Position numbers and translations under genes: made by a program
Origin: Hahella ganghwensis DSM 17046
GTDB lineage: Bacteria > Pseudomonadota > Gammaproteobacteria > Pseudomonadales > Oleiphilaceae
Length of the DNA stretch: 64,000 nt
Direction of reading: 5' to 3'
NCBI RefSeq assembly: GCF_000376785.1
Contig: NZ_AQXX01000139.1
Coordinates: 62,001-126,000 of the forward strand
Shown: positions 1 to 7,790 of the stretch, piece after piece
Layout: every line of letters starts with the position of its first letter
How positions within the stretch are numbered: position 1 is the stretch's first letter
Notes under the pieces: generated by a model
Told to the model about the DNA's origin: nothing
What the model saw: only the letters and a program-made list of their open reading frames with translations
The model's database searches: none

Positions 1-41
1 CTCCTGTCGGGTTAATGCTAAAAAGGTGAGAGGATAAACAC

Positions 42-644
42 ATGAAACAACTGAAACCGGTAACCACAATTTCTGGAATGATGAAGGCTACAACATTTGG
101 ACTGACTGTTGCCTCCGGAATGATTCTCAGTGGCTGTGAAAGCGAGCCAGAAGGAATATCACCGCAACAGTTTACGGATGCACTACACAAAGTTATGGAA
201 TCTGACCGTGCGGTATACACGAAACAAGTGGTCAATCGTCTGGCCAAGGATGAGAAAGTCATTAAGGCCAGCGAGCATTTTATGGATGAAAAAGCCCTGC
301 CGCTACCAGCGCAAATGTTCCGCTTCGGTGCAGAAATGGTGGCAAGCAAGACAGATGAGTTCAGTTATTCACTGCAGTCACTGTGGCCGATCAATAAACA
401 GAATGCTCCGGTAACAGAAGTGGAAAAAACTGGTTTGAAGTTTATCTCTGATAACCCAGGAGAAAACTATTACAGCGAGGAAGAACTGGGCGGGCAAAAG
501 TATTTTACGGCGGTATATCCGGATATTGCCGTCGCTCCCGTATGTGCTTCCTGTCACAACGAACATAAGGACACACCGCGGAGCGACTTCAAAGTCGGTG
601 ATGTGATGGGCGGCGTGGTTATCCGGGTGCCACTCGGGTCGTGA
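42..644 (+). CDS. Tll0287-like (DUF3365) c-type haem lipoprotein
   Basis: The 200-residue product starts with a lipoprotein signal: a hydrophobic stretch ends in LSGC (residues 29-32), so Cys32 is probably lipidated. The body matches the DUF3365/Tll0287-like fold, a PAS/CACHE-like domain carrying covalent haem. The single haem site CASCH is at 168-172, near the C-terminus, and is followed by the typical VGDVMGGVVIRVPL ending. Such proteins are thought to sense redox state or gas in the periplasm; that role is inferred here. A haem c lipoprotein follows 26 nt downstream, so the two are probably co-transcribed. An A/G-rich ribosome site lies just before the ATG. Confidence 0.85.
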   Translation: MKQLKPVTTISGMMKATTFGLTVASGMILSGCESEPEGISPQQFTDALHKVMESDRAVYTKQVVNRLAKDEKVIKASEHFMDEKALPLPAQMFRFGAEMVASKTDEFSYSLQSLWPINKQNAPVTEVEKTGLKFISDNPGENYYSEEELGGQKYFTAVYPDIAVAPVCASCHNEHKDTPRSDFKVGDVMGGVVIRVPLGS

Positions 645-670
645 TATTTAGATTGGATAAGGAGGATTGC

Positions 671-1021
671 ATGAGCTCCAGGCTCAGAGGTCGGAAAGGA
701 AGCGTGAAACTTCTGCTTATCCTGGCTTTTGTCGTTACTAGCGGATGCCGTGGTAATGAGGAAATCTCCGAAACTGGCAAGGCAGTGTGGGAAGCCAACT
801 GCAGGGTATGTCACCAGCAGGGGCTTGGTGGCGCGCCTATGATTGGAAACCAAAAGCAGTGGCAGCCCAGAATCGCGCAAGGATTGCCAGTGTTAATCGA
901 GCATGCAACTCAAGGATACTCGGGATCTACAGGTGTGATGCCAGCCCGGGGAGGGAACCCGGGGTTGCCGGACGCGCAGCTCAGATCAGCCGTTGAATAT
1001 ATGGTGTCTCAAAGCCGGTAA
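671..1021 (+). CDS. Cytochrome c5-like monohaem lipoprotein
   Basis: I start this gene at 671 because a strong AAGGAGG lies at 659-665; a longer frame from 641 would bury that site. The 116-residue product has a lipobox TSGC (23-26), a haem motif CRVCH (44-48) and a likely distal ligand Met90 in GVMPARGGN. The short C-terminal helix is that of class I c5-type cytochromes. It is probably an electron carrier tethered to the periplasmic face of a membrane. It lies directly after the DUF3365 haem lipoprotein, so the two may exchange electrons. The physiological partner is unknown. Confidence 0.85.
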   Translation: MSSRLRGRKGSVKLLLILAFVVTSGCRGNEEISETGKAVWEANCRVCHQQGLGGAPMIGNQKQWQPRIAQGLPVLIEHATQGYSGSTGVMPARGGNPGLPDAQLRSAVEYMVSQSR

Positions 1022-1178
1022 TCTGCACTGAATATTTGAAATATTACACTGTATTACATTTCGGCTCTGGTTAGTGTTGTAAGTCCGGTTATGCTTTGTA
1101 CAGGCAGAATGGCTCAAGAGGCCTTCTGCCTTATCGATCAGTCGAGCAATAAAAATAAAAGACGAATGAGAGACCGCC

Positions 1179-2021
1179 ATGTACTGCACTTTCAACCGCT
1201 ATCTTCAGCGCTGGATATCCCGCGTTTTCTGTTTTCTACTGTTCTCTTCCGGAGTTTTGATTTCCGTCAACAGCCTGGCCGCTCAAAGTGGTGAGGAGTT
1301 GCTTCAGAAAATTCATCAGGCCCGTCTTCAGACCTATCTGCTGTTGACCGACTACTATAATTTCAGCGCCAATGTGGGCGACAAACATTTACTGGAGGGA
1401 ATGGCCGCAGGAGAGAACGCTATAGATTCGTTGATCAAGCGACTTTCAGCAGGGCATGACTCCCCGGAATATCTGGCGACACTTAGCCAAACCCAGGAAC
1501 ACTGGGTTAAATACAAATCTTTGTTGTCACAAAATATCAATGACCTTAAAACACTCGGATATCACGAGTTGCAGCTTGTGTTTCAACTCGCGCAACTGAA
1601 TGTCGATGTTGGCACCGCGCTTGGACGCCTTTACCAACTGGTGATAGATCAAAAGCAGATCAAATTGCCGGATGTGATTATCAGAACCAGGCATTCCGCC
1701 TTTACCATGGCTGTCATGATGACGAAATACTCGGCCCGCAGTACCTCCAATATCAGTCAGGTGTTTCAGGGGGAAGACCCCGAAGAGACTCTTGATATTC
1801 TGGCCGGAGAGTTTGACCGTAACCTTGGACTGCTCATCAATACAGATTACGTAGATACAGCCACCAATACCCTGCTGAAGAAGGCTCAGATCAAATGGAA
1901 CTTTATTCGCAGCTCGTATATGAATTACAACGAAAACAACGTTAACTTTGTGGTGAACCTGTATTCACGCCAGATAATAGAGTCGTTAGATATAAGCGCC
2001 ACTGCTCCTATGCAAGGATAA
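1179..2021 (+). CDS. Exported all-helical protein, PilJ-N-like
   Basis: The 280-residue protein has an N-terminal hydrophobic signal (about 14-33, ending near SLAAQ). After this it is almost wholly helical, without cysteines or enzyme motifs. The pattern of long amphipathic helices resembles the N-terminal sensor of type IV pilus chemoreceptors (PilJ), but no transmembrane exit, HAMP or signalling domain follows. It may be a free periplasmic ligand-binding helical bundle. It lies 157 nt after the haem c gene on the same strand and could share its promoter or have its own. I do not recognise a named family; function unknown. Confidence 0.7.
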   Translation: MYCTFNRYLQRWISRVFCFLLFSSGVLISVNSLAAQSGEELLQKIHQARLQTYLLLTDYYNFSANVGDKHLLEGMAAGENAIDSLIKRLSAGHDSPEYLATLSQTQEHWVKYKSLLSQNINDLKTLGYHELQLVFQLAQLNVDVGTALGRLYQLVIDQKQIKLPDVIIRTRHSAFTMAVMMTKYSARSTSNISQVFQGEDPEETLDILAGEFDRNLGLLINTDYVDTATNTLLKKAQIKWNFIRSSYMNYNENNVNFVVNLYSRQIIESLDISATAPMQG

Positions 2022-2088
2022 CCTGTTAAGGCATCGTCTCCTCGGTTATGCTGGACAGCTATTAATGCTGTTTGACCAGGAGACTGCA

Positions 2089-3054
2089 ATGAGTGCGATT
2101 CGATGGGGGATATTGTCGACCGGCAACATGGCTCGCCAGTTTGTGGAAGACTTTCAGTATAGCCAAGGGGGAATATTAAAGGCTGTTTGTTCCCGCCAGC
2201 AGAAAGACGCTGAAAGTTTTGCCGGGGAGTTTGGCCTGGAATATGCCTATTCCTCACTGGACAATATGCTGGAGAAGGGGCAGGTGGATATTGTCTATAT
2301 TGCCAGCCCTCACAGCCATCATTATGACGCCGCGATGACAGCGATCAGGGCCGGAATTCCCGTTCTCTGTGAAAAGCCCATGACGTTGACACTGCAGGAG
2401 ACGGAAGCTCTCTACGAAGCTGCCGACAAGGCTGGCGTTTTCCTGATGGAAGCATTATGGAGCCGATTTAACCCCGCCATTGCTGAGGCGGTGGATATGG
2501 TTCGACAAGGGCGAATAGGTGAAGTGAAAAGTGTGCAGGCCAATTTCGGGTTTGCGGCTGACGTCCCTGACTCGCACCGACTCCTGAATCCCGCGCTTGG
2601 TGGTGGAGCTTTGCTGGATGTGGGAATTTACCCGCTGTTTCTGTCGCTACTGATGCTGGGGGATGTTAAGAAAGTTCAATCCCGGGTTGAGACAGGTGCA
2701 ACGGGAGTCGATCTTTATGAAGACATCTGGCTTGAACATGAGGAGGGAAGAACCTCCAGTCTGACCGCTTCAATCGACCGATATTTGCCCAATACTGCGG
2801 TAATCAGTGGCAGTAAAGGTTATATTGAATTCCCCAGCCACTGGTTTGCAGCCAGGTCGCTGAGGTATTACAGGGAAGGGGAAGAAGCGGAATGGTATTC
2901 TTTCGATTTTCCGGGCAATGGGTGGCACTTTGAAGCGACACATGTCAATGAATGCCTGTTATCCGGGCAGACAAAAAGCCCAGTATATACCCCCGAAGAC
3001 TCTATCAGGCTTGCTGCAACCGTGGATTGTCTATTGGCTCAATGGAAGTCTTGA
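2089..3054 (+). CDS. Gfo/Idh/MocA family NAD(P)-dependent oxidoreductase
   Basis: I take ATG 2089 as the start because GGAG precedes it at about 8 nt; the longer frame from 2065 has no such site. The 321-residue product has an N-terminal Rossmann fold with the dinucleotide motif GILSTGNMA at residues 6-14, the family hallmark CEKPM near residue 95, and the usual C-terminal alpha/beta substrate domain. Relatives act on sugars, inositols or trans-dihydrodiols in the cytoplasm. The substrate cannot be read from the sequence, and the neighbours give no pathway. It converges with the anti-sigma gene across a short hairpin. Confidence 0.88.
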   Translation: MSAIRWGILSTGNMARQFVEDFQYSQGGILKAVCSRQQKDAESFAGEFGLEYAYSSLDNMLEKGQVDIVYIASPHSHHYDAAMTAIRAGIPVLCEKPMTLTLQETEALYEAADKAGVFLMEALWSRFNPAIAEAVDMVRQGRIGEVKSVQANFGFAADVPDSHRLLNPALGGGALLDVGIYPLFLSLLMLGDVKKVQSRVETGATGVDLYEDIWLEHEEGRTSSLTASIDRYLPNTAVISGSKGYIEFPSHWFAARSLRYYREGEEAEWYSFDFPGNGWHFEATHVNECLLSGQTKSPVYTPEDSIRLAATVDCLLAQWKS

Positions 3055-3079
3055 TTGTCAAGGGCCGGTGTGTCGACTG

Positions 3080-3101
3080 GCTCCCGGGTTGATCCGGGAG
3101 C
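3080..3101. terminator. Hairpin between convergent genes
   Basis: GCTCCCGG (3080-3087) pairs perfectly with CCGGGAGC (3094-3101) around a 6-nt loop. It sits in the 55-nt gap between the oxidoreductase stop and the anti-sigma stop. There is no U-tract, so it may only protect the 3' ends or slow polymerase. Confidence 0.45.
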
Positions 3102-3109
3102 GTCTGGGA

Positions 3110-3871
3110 TCAGGTCTGTGACCACTCTTTCAGCTGCAGGCAGGGGCCTTGGAACACCAATCGGTTGGGATCAAGCTGCGAAGAGTTCGTATTCACCAGT
3201 AATCGGCTGCTCTGTGTCAAAGCTTTCCATCCGGGTTTGGATAAAGACCAAGAACTTCCTGGTTCCGGGAGTGCACCCAGGTAGGTGTAGGCGTGGGTCT
3301 CACTGTCTTCTGCCCATAGATGTAATTCCTGCTCGGGAGCCGGGTCGGCCTGTTTTGACCACTGCAATGTCAGGAATGATTTGCCGGACGCTGTGCCCTG
3401 GTAACCGCTGATGACGAAAACAACGTCATCAGCATTGGTCATTGCCTGCATGGGAGCCAGATAATCAGCGCCCCGCGCTTTCCACTCTGTGCCGGCAGGC
3501 TGGGTAACAACAAATACCAGGAGCATCAGGCTGGCCAGGGCACTGCCAAGTCCCAGCCACTTCCAGATCATGTTAGAAGGCGAGAAAGACCGGCTTTCGG
3601 TTGCTGATCTGTGTGACTCCCGCGAAGTCTCCTGGAAAAGGCGTTTCTGCAAATTCTCCAGGGTTTGAGCTGGAGGCTGCATAGAAGGTAAATCCGCCTG
3701 TAGCGGGGATAAGCTGTCGGACCAGTCCGCAACGGCTTGTCGGAGCTGAGGCGTGACCCTGAGCAATGTTTCCATGCGCTTTTGTACCAACGGAGTCATA
3801 TGCCCGGCAACATATTGTGCAGCCAGGTGGTCGCAGACCTCCGGGTTTTTATATCTTACGCACTCAGACAT
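3110..3871 (-). CDS. Anti-sigma factor, RskA/ChrR-like, single-pass membrane
   Basis: The 253-residue protein has a cytoplasmic N-terminal anti-sigma domain of zinc-finger-like type (Cys4, Cys13, His24 visible but no complete ZAS motif), one transmembrane helix at about 102-123, and a periplasmic RskA-type domain. It should hold the neighbouring ECF sigma factor at the membrane until a periplasmic signal releases it. Its start overlaps the end of the sigma gene by 16 nt, which implies translational coupling and 1:1 synthesis. What signal it senses is not evident; the lipoprotein heading the operon is a candidate output. Confidence 0.85.
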   Translation of the reverse strand: MSECVRYKNPEVCDHLAAQYVAGHMTPLVQKRMETLLRVTPQLRQAVADWSDSLSPLQADLPSMQPPAQTLENLQKRLFQETSRESHRSATESRSFSPSNMIWKWLGLGSALASLMLLVFVVTQPAGTEWKARGADYLAPMQAMTNADDVVFVISGYQGTASGKSFLTLQWSKQADPAPEQELHLWAEDSETHAYTYLGALPEPGSSWSLSKPGWKALTQSSRLLVNTNSSQLDPNRLVFQGPCLQLKEWSQT

Positions 3872-4512
3872 TTCTTTAACTCCAGCAGACCTCTTCTGAT
3901 CCAGGCTTTCAGGGTGCCTAAAGGTTTTTGCATTTTGGTACTCAAATCACTGTGACTGTATCCGTGAACATAAGACAGCAATATGGCTTCACGGGCATCC
4001 GGCGACAGCTGTGACAGGCATTGCTGCAGTCCATGGCTGTCAGCGGGGCAGCTCAGGTTGTCGGACATTGTCTGTAACAGAAGATCCGTGTCTTCCCTGG
4101 TATCTTCCGGTTTGCGTTGCAGGCTTCTCAGCCGGTCCAACGCAGCATTACGTGCCATGACCGTCAGCCATCCCCAGGCAGAACCCGTTCCTGCATAGGT
4201 TTGCGCCTGATGCCAGACTTTGACAAAAACTTCCTGCAGCACGTCGGCGCTTTCATGGGGGTCTCTTAGAATCCTGTCAATGACGGCCATGAGTTTGCCG
4301 GAAGTCTTGTGGTAAAGAGCCTCAAAGGCTTTTCTGTCTGACAGGGCAATGCGCCGGAAAAGATCATCCAGATCTCCAAACAGTGGAACCTCAGTCGTTT
4401 CCTGTCTTCTTGCTCTTGGGTCGATTTCTGCCTTCAGTGTTATCCCTGCCCTAAACGTGGATAAGTACAATGGGGATCTGCTGGCGGTGCAGCAGATCCA
4501 GGTACGCATCAT
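3856..4512 (-). CDS. ECF (group 4) sigma factor
   Basis: Region 2 runs from about residue 50 (DLDDLFRRIALSDRKAFEAL) through the -10-binding helix (DVLQEVFVKVW), and region 4 ends in a helix-turn-helix (HSDLSTKMQKPLGTLKAW). It directs RNA polymerase to a small regulon, likely including its own operon. The start is uncertain. The ATG at 4512 would translate about 35 atypical residues through a perfect inverted repeat, and the in-frame stretch just upstream of region 2 has no ATG. A TTG at 4470 is possible, or a rarer start. The anti-sigma gene overlaps its 3' end. Confidence 0.85.
   Translation of the reverse strand: MMRTWICCTASRSPLYLSTFRAGITLKAEIDPRARRQETTEVPLFGDLDDLFRRIALSDRKAFEALYHKTSGKLMAVIDRILRDPHESADVLQEVFVKVWHQAQTYAGTGSAWGWLTVMARNAALDRLRSLQRKPEDTREDTDLLLQTMSDNLSCPADSHGLQQCLSQLSPDAREAILLSYVHGYSHSDLSTKMQKPLGTLKAWIRRGLLELKKCLSA
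4474..4499. repeat. Perfect 10-bp inverted repeat at the sigma gene 5' end
   Basis: GGATCTGCTG (4474-4483) is repeated in inverse orientation as CAGCAGATCC (4490-4499) with a 6-nt spacer. It falls in the leader or the first codons of the sigma gene, where it could act as an operator or as an mRNA hairpin hiding the start. No U-tract follows. Confidence 0.55.
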
Positions 4513-4583
4513 ACTTGTCTACTACAAGGTTTATCTACCCCTCAAGAACAATATCGGGGGAGTGGGCTGGCACAAGACCGGAA

Positions 4584-5012
4584 TCAGTAACTGCCGCCTC
4601 CGCCATATCCGCCTTGACGTTTCGGGGTTTCGTACGGAATTACGTGCCAGACACCGCCTCGGCCATTGCCTGCAGCGTCACCGGGTCCTGTATCCTTAAA
4701 CCAGGTATACAGCGGTGATCCTTTGTGAGCCCATTGTTGGCTTCCGTCTTTACGGACAATGATGCTGTAGTCTCCACCCGGTTGTGCATCCTGACCTGCC
4801 AGATAGGGAGGCCATTTGGCGGCACATTCACCATAACAGTTGGACTGACCATCACGGTCTTTATCAAAGGTGTAGAGTGTTTTGCCTTCAGGGGTTGTCA
4901 GTACGGTGCCGGCAGAGGTTTCGTGGGAATTCACAGGAGTATTGCCTCCGGTATAAGCGCAGGCGGCAAGGCTCATAGACAGTAGAATAGTGGCGATGGG
5001 TTTAAAGTTCAC
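4584..5012 (-). CDS. Secreted-repeat lipoprotein (COG4315/PF03640-like)
   Basis: I place the start at GTG 5012, preceded by AGGAGAG; the longer ATG frame at 5045 lacks a ribosome site. The 142-residue product begins with a lipoprotein signal ending SLAAC. It then has two copies of the PF03640 secreted repeat, the first around GKTLYTFDKD...CAAKWPP and the second around GSPLYTWFKD...GVWHVI, and a Gly/Tyr-rich tail. The family is periplasmic and its function is unknown. It is the first gene of an operon with the ECF sigma and anti-sigma factors 71 nt downstream, a recurring association that suggests an envelope stress output. Confidence 0.85.
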   Translation of the reverse strand: MNFKPIATILLSMSLAACAYTGGNTPVNSHETSAGTVLTTPEGKTLYTFDKDRDGQSNCYGECAAKWPPYLAGQDAQPGGDYSIIVRKDGSQQWAHKGSPLYTWFKDTGPGDAAGNGRGGVWHVIPYETPKRQGGYGGGGSY

Positions 5013-5107
5013 GATATCTCTCCTCACAATAATTGAAGTATTCAATCATTAAGACGTCAGAGAGACCGGGTTTGGATGCAATCAGGATGAAAGAAATTTC
5101 CGGATGG

Positions 5108-5135
5108 AAAAAAAGCCCCGATCAGGAGCTTTTTT
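5108..5135 (-). terminator. Intrinsic terminator of the minus-strand phosphoribosyltransferase
   Basis: Read on the minus strand, AGCTCC pairs with GGGGCT (one G.U pair) around TGATC and is followed by seven T. The stop codon (5122-5124) lies inside the loop, so the terminator overlaps the end of the gene. Confidence 0.75.
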
Positions 5136-5712
5136 GGCATTCTTCCAGAATTGGCAGGACGTAGGGTTTGTTCTGTTTGATTTCTTCCAGCGAAAGGCCA
5201 TTAAGCTCGTATGGGAATACCAGCCAGTCATCCGTGGTGTGGAGGCAATAGTCAGGCTTCAGGGTGGTTTTGTTGAACGCGGGCCTTTCCCACAATGTTG
5301 CAATATGGACTTCTTTTGGCATGTTGCGCTTACAGTTGCGTTCCAGTTTATCCACTACCGCTTTGATATTCAGGCCGGTACTGAAAACATCGTCAACGAT
5401 CAGCAGGCCATCATCTGCATTGAGGTTTTCCAGCAGGTACTGGGTGCCGTGTACACGGATTTCCGTGTTCGGAGAGGCAACCATGTTGTGATAGTAGGGT
5501 TGTCCCCGGTAGGAGGTTCTCAGGGCGATATGGTCCGTTTCCACGCCAAGGGTCTGCAGACACTCCTGAACATAAATACCGATGGAGCTGCCACCCCGCC
5601 ATAACCCGACGATGAAAGTGGGGCGGAATCCGCTCTCGAATATTTTCACGCCCAGGCGGAATGCATCGAGAATGAGTGATTCTTCATCAAGATAGCGTTT
5701 TTTCATAGCCAT
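5122..5712 (-). CDS. Phosphoribosyltransferase (hypoxanthine-type), paralogue A
   Basis: The type I PRPP site is clear: LLIVDDVFSTG in the middle of a 196-residue protein, preceded by the pyrophosphate loop region GLWRGGSSIG. This architecture fits purine or xanthine salvage enzymes that join a base to PRPP in the cytoplasm. Substrate choice cannot be assigned, and the C-terminal half (HTTDDWLVFPYELNGLSLEE) resembles uncharacterised hpt-like proteins more than E. coli Hpt or Gpt. The next gene rightward is a divergent paralogue, so each may take a different base. The start is ATG 5712 or 5706; neither has a strong ribosome site. Confidence 0.8.
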   Translation of the reverse strand: MAMKKRYLDEESLILDAFRLGVKIFESGFRPTFIVGLWRGGSSIGIYVQECLQTLGVETDHIALRTSYRGQPYYHNMVASPNTEIRVHGTQYLLENLNADDGLLIVDDVFSTGLNIKAVVDKLERNCKRNMPKEVHIATLWERPAFNKTTLKPDYCLHTTDDWLVFPYELNGLSLEEIKQNKPYVLPILEECQKSS

Positions 5713-5873
5713 ATGGTTGCCAAAGTCGAATTAGAGAGTGAATATACCGGATTGCAAAAAAAATGCGACATTGAAGCAGGGTCCGGGCGCAGTAATATAC
5801 CGCCGGATTTGCCTTCCCGCCACCCGATGCGATTACAATATGCGATTAAGGTGGCAGGTCCCATTTAAGTGTT

Positions 5874-5887
5874 GGGCCGTAAGGCCC
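5874..5887 (+). promoter_or_regulatory. GUAA-tetraloop hairpin in the leader of paralogue B
   Basis: GGGCC (5874-5878), GTAA and GGCCC (5883-5887) form a compact stem capped by a GNRA-type loop, 33 nt before the ATG. It is not followed by a U-tract. It may stabilise the leader or serve as a protein site. It does not resemble a known purine riboswitch core. Confidence 0.4.
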
Positions 5888-5920
5888 GGATAATGTTATT
5901 GAGAAGATGTGTAACCACGT

Positions 5921-6487
5921 ATGAGCGAAAAACAGTACCTGACAGCACAAGGGCTATTGGAAGATTCCTATCGTCTGGCGGCAAAAATTATCAGCAGTGG
6001 CTTTCGACCCACGTTTATGCTGGCCATCTGGCGGGGAGGGGCTCCCATCGGCACTGCGGTACAGGAGTTTCTCGACTTCCACGGTATCACAACTGACAAT
6101 ATCGCCATTCGTACCTCTTCCTACAGCGGCATTGACCAGCAAAGCCGCCAGGTCAAAGTGTTTGGGCTCAATTATCTGGTCAAGAACGTGCAAAGCCATG
6201 ACCGACTGTTAATCGTGGATGATGTTTTTGATACCGGGCGCTCAATAGAAGCCATTATCGATGAGTTGCGTAAGCGGGCTAGATTGAACACGCCTGAGGA
6301 TATCCGGGTTGCCGTGCCTTACTACAAACCCAGTCGTAACCAGACCGGTCGTGTTCCTGATTATTTTATTCATGAAACGGAAGCCTGGCTCAAATATCCA
6401 CACTCACTGGAAGGCTTGAGCGCGGACGAGATTGCCCGTAATCGTCCCCAGATCTACGAAATTATCAAAGATCACTTGCCCGGCTAG
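5921..6487 (+). CDS. Phosphoribosyltransferase (hypoxanthine-type), paralogue B
   Basis: The 188-residue protein aligns along its whole length with the divergent gene on its left: both share SGFRPTF, WRGG, the PRPP site (here LLIVDDVFDTG) and a Leu-Ser-x-(Asp/Glu)-Glu-Ile motif near the end. The middle position of the PRPP loop differs (FDTG against FSTG), as does the region after IRTS. This suggests duplication followed by a change in base preference. It is a cytoplasmic salvage enzyme by family. It converges with the diguanylate cyclase gene 40 nt downstream; no terminator is obvious in that gap. Confidence 0.8.
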   Translation: MSEKQYLTAQGLLEDSYRLAAKIISSGFRPTFMLAIWRGGAPIGTAVQEFLDFHGITTDNIAIRTSSYSGIDQQSRQVKVFGLNYLVKNVQSHDRLLIVDDVFDTGRSIEAIIDELRKRARLNTPEDIRVAVPYYKPSRNQTGRVPDYFIHETEAWLKYPHSLEGLSADEIARNRPQIYEIIKDHLPG

Positions 6488-6527
6488 AACAGATCCGAGA
6501 CAGGAAAGAGAAGGGGAAAGGGCTTGG

Positions 6528-7592
6528 CTATATCCAGGTAAAGTCCTCAGACAGGTTGCCTTCGAGTTCTTTTTCGCCGGTAACCTTATTTCTGCCGTTT
6601 CTCTTGGACTGATAAAGGCATGCGTCTGCGCGTCGCATCAAATCCTCAATGCTTTCCCGCGATTGGTAGCTGCCTACGCCAGCGGAAATTGTCAGAGAGC
6701 CCAGTTTCTTGTTTTCTTTGCTGTCCGAAAGTGGCTGTTTGGAAATTTTCAGCCGACAGTTTTCTGCCACAGACATGGCACCTTCGTAGCTTGTATCAGG
6801 CAATAGAATGGCAAATTCCTCTCCACCTACCCGGGCAACGTCGTCGCTGCCTCTGACACACTGAGTCAGACTGGAGGCAACGTAGCGCAATACTTTATCC
6901 CCGATAGAATGACCAAACTGATCGTTAAATTGTTTGAAGCAATCAATATCAATCAGGATGACAGATAAAGGTGCCTGTTCCTGAGCGCTTAGGTGAACAG
7001 CTTTATCCAACGCTATATCAAAGGCCCGGCGATTTTTGACCCGGGTCAGCGAGTCGGTGTTCGCTTCTTCATTCAGGCGCTCCATTTCCTGGCGAAGGTC
7101 CTTGATATCATTGGCCATGCTGCAGACAGTCTGCTGCAGGTTGTGGGTCGCATGTTCCCGTTTACGGGTCTCCGTCAAAAGCTCTTTGATCATTTCCTGC
7201 AGCCCGTCGGAAGTCGATACATGCTGGATCTGGGCTGAAAACTGTTGCAGTGTTTTGGAAAAGTCAGACAGTTGCTCGCCCTCATCGGCAAGGTTGTCCA
7301 AGAGTTCAGTGATTATCTTGCGGACACTGTCCTTGAGTTTATTGATTTCAGCCTGTTCACTGCTGCATAGGATGTACTTCTCGTAGAGCTCAGCGTTGAC
7401 TTCATCGGTATACTCGGACTGCTTTTTATCCAACTCATATACGTGAGACTTCAACCCCAGGTTCTTACCAACGGTATATTCGTACCAGACAGCGTAGTTT
7501 TCCGGGGTAGTGGGAATCTTACGCTTGCTCATTTCAGGGAGCGTCTGCTTAAGATACTGAATTGCCTCGGAGAGGTCAGTCTTACGGTTCAT
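6528..7592 (-). CDS. Diguanylate cyclase with N-terminal helical PENYA-type domain
   Basis: The C-terminal GGDEF domain (about 178-340) carries the intact catalytic motif GGEEF at 256-260 and the inhibitory I-site RGSD at 247-250, so it should make c-di-GMP with product feedback. The first 175 residues are soluble and strongly helical, starting with the TTPENYAVWYEY motif found in a common class of soluble cyclases, and include a long coiled coil just before GGDEF. No membrane segment is seen, so it is cytoplasmic and its input is unknown. It is divergent from another GGDEF-derived gene, with a 198-nt shared promoter region. Confidence 0.9.
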   Translation of the reverse strand: MNRKTDLSEAIQYLKQTLPEMSKRKIPTTPENYAVWYEYTVGKNLGLKSHVYELDKKQSEYTDEVNAELYEKYILCSSEQAEINKLKDSVRKIITELLDNLADEGEQLSDFSKTLQQFSAQIQHVSTSDGLQEMIKELLTETRKREHATHNLQQTVCSMANDIKDLRQEMERLNEEANTDSLTRVKNRRAFDIALDKAVHLSAQEQAPLSVILIDIDCFKQFNDQFGHSIGDKVLRYVASSLTQCVRGSDDVARVGGEEFAILLPDTSYEGAMSVAENCRLKISKQPLSDSKENKKLGSLTISAGVGSYQSRESIEDLMRRADACLYQSKRNGRNKVTGEKELEGNLSEDFTWI

Positions 7593-7790
7593 CTATCACG
7601 CCTGTGGTGTGTATACGGCTTATGTTTTATGGCCCGAACTTTTTTGAAAAAGTATAGTTGAGAAATTGTGACTTCATATATAGCCAATGTGTCTGACTCA
7701 TCATTGAGATGCAGTCCGGGAGGCGATTTGTGTTGCATAGTCTAAACTAAAACCTTGAAAGACATGATAGTTTAGGGGCCTCCCCAAAAT

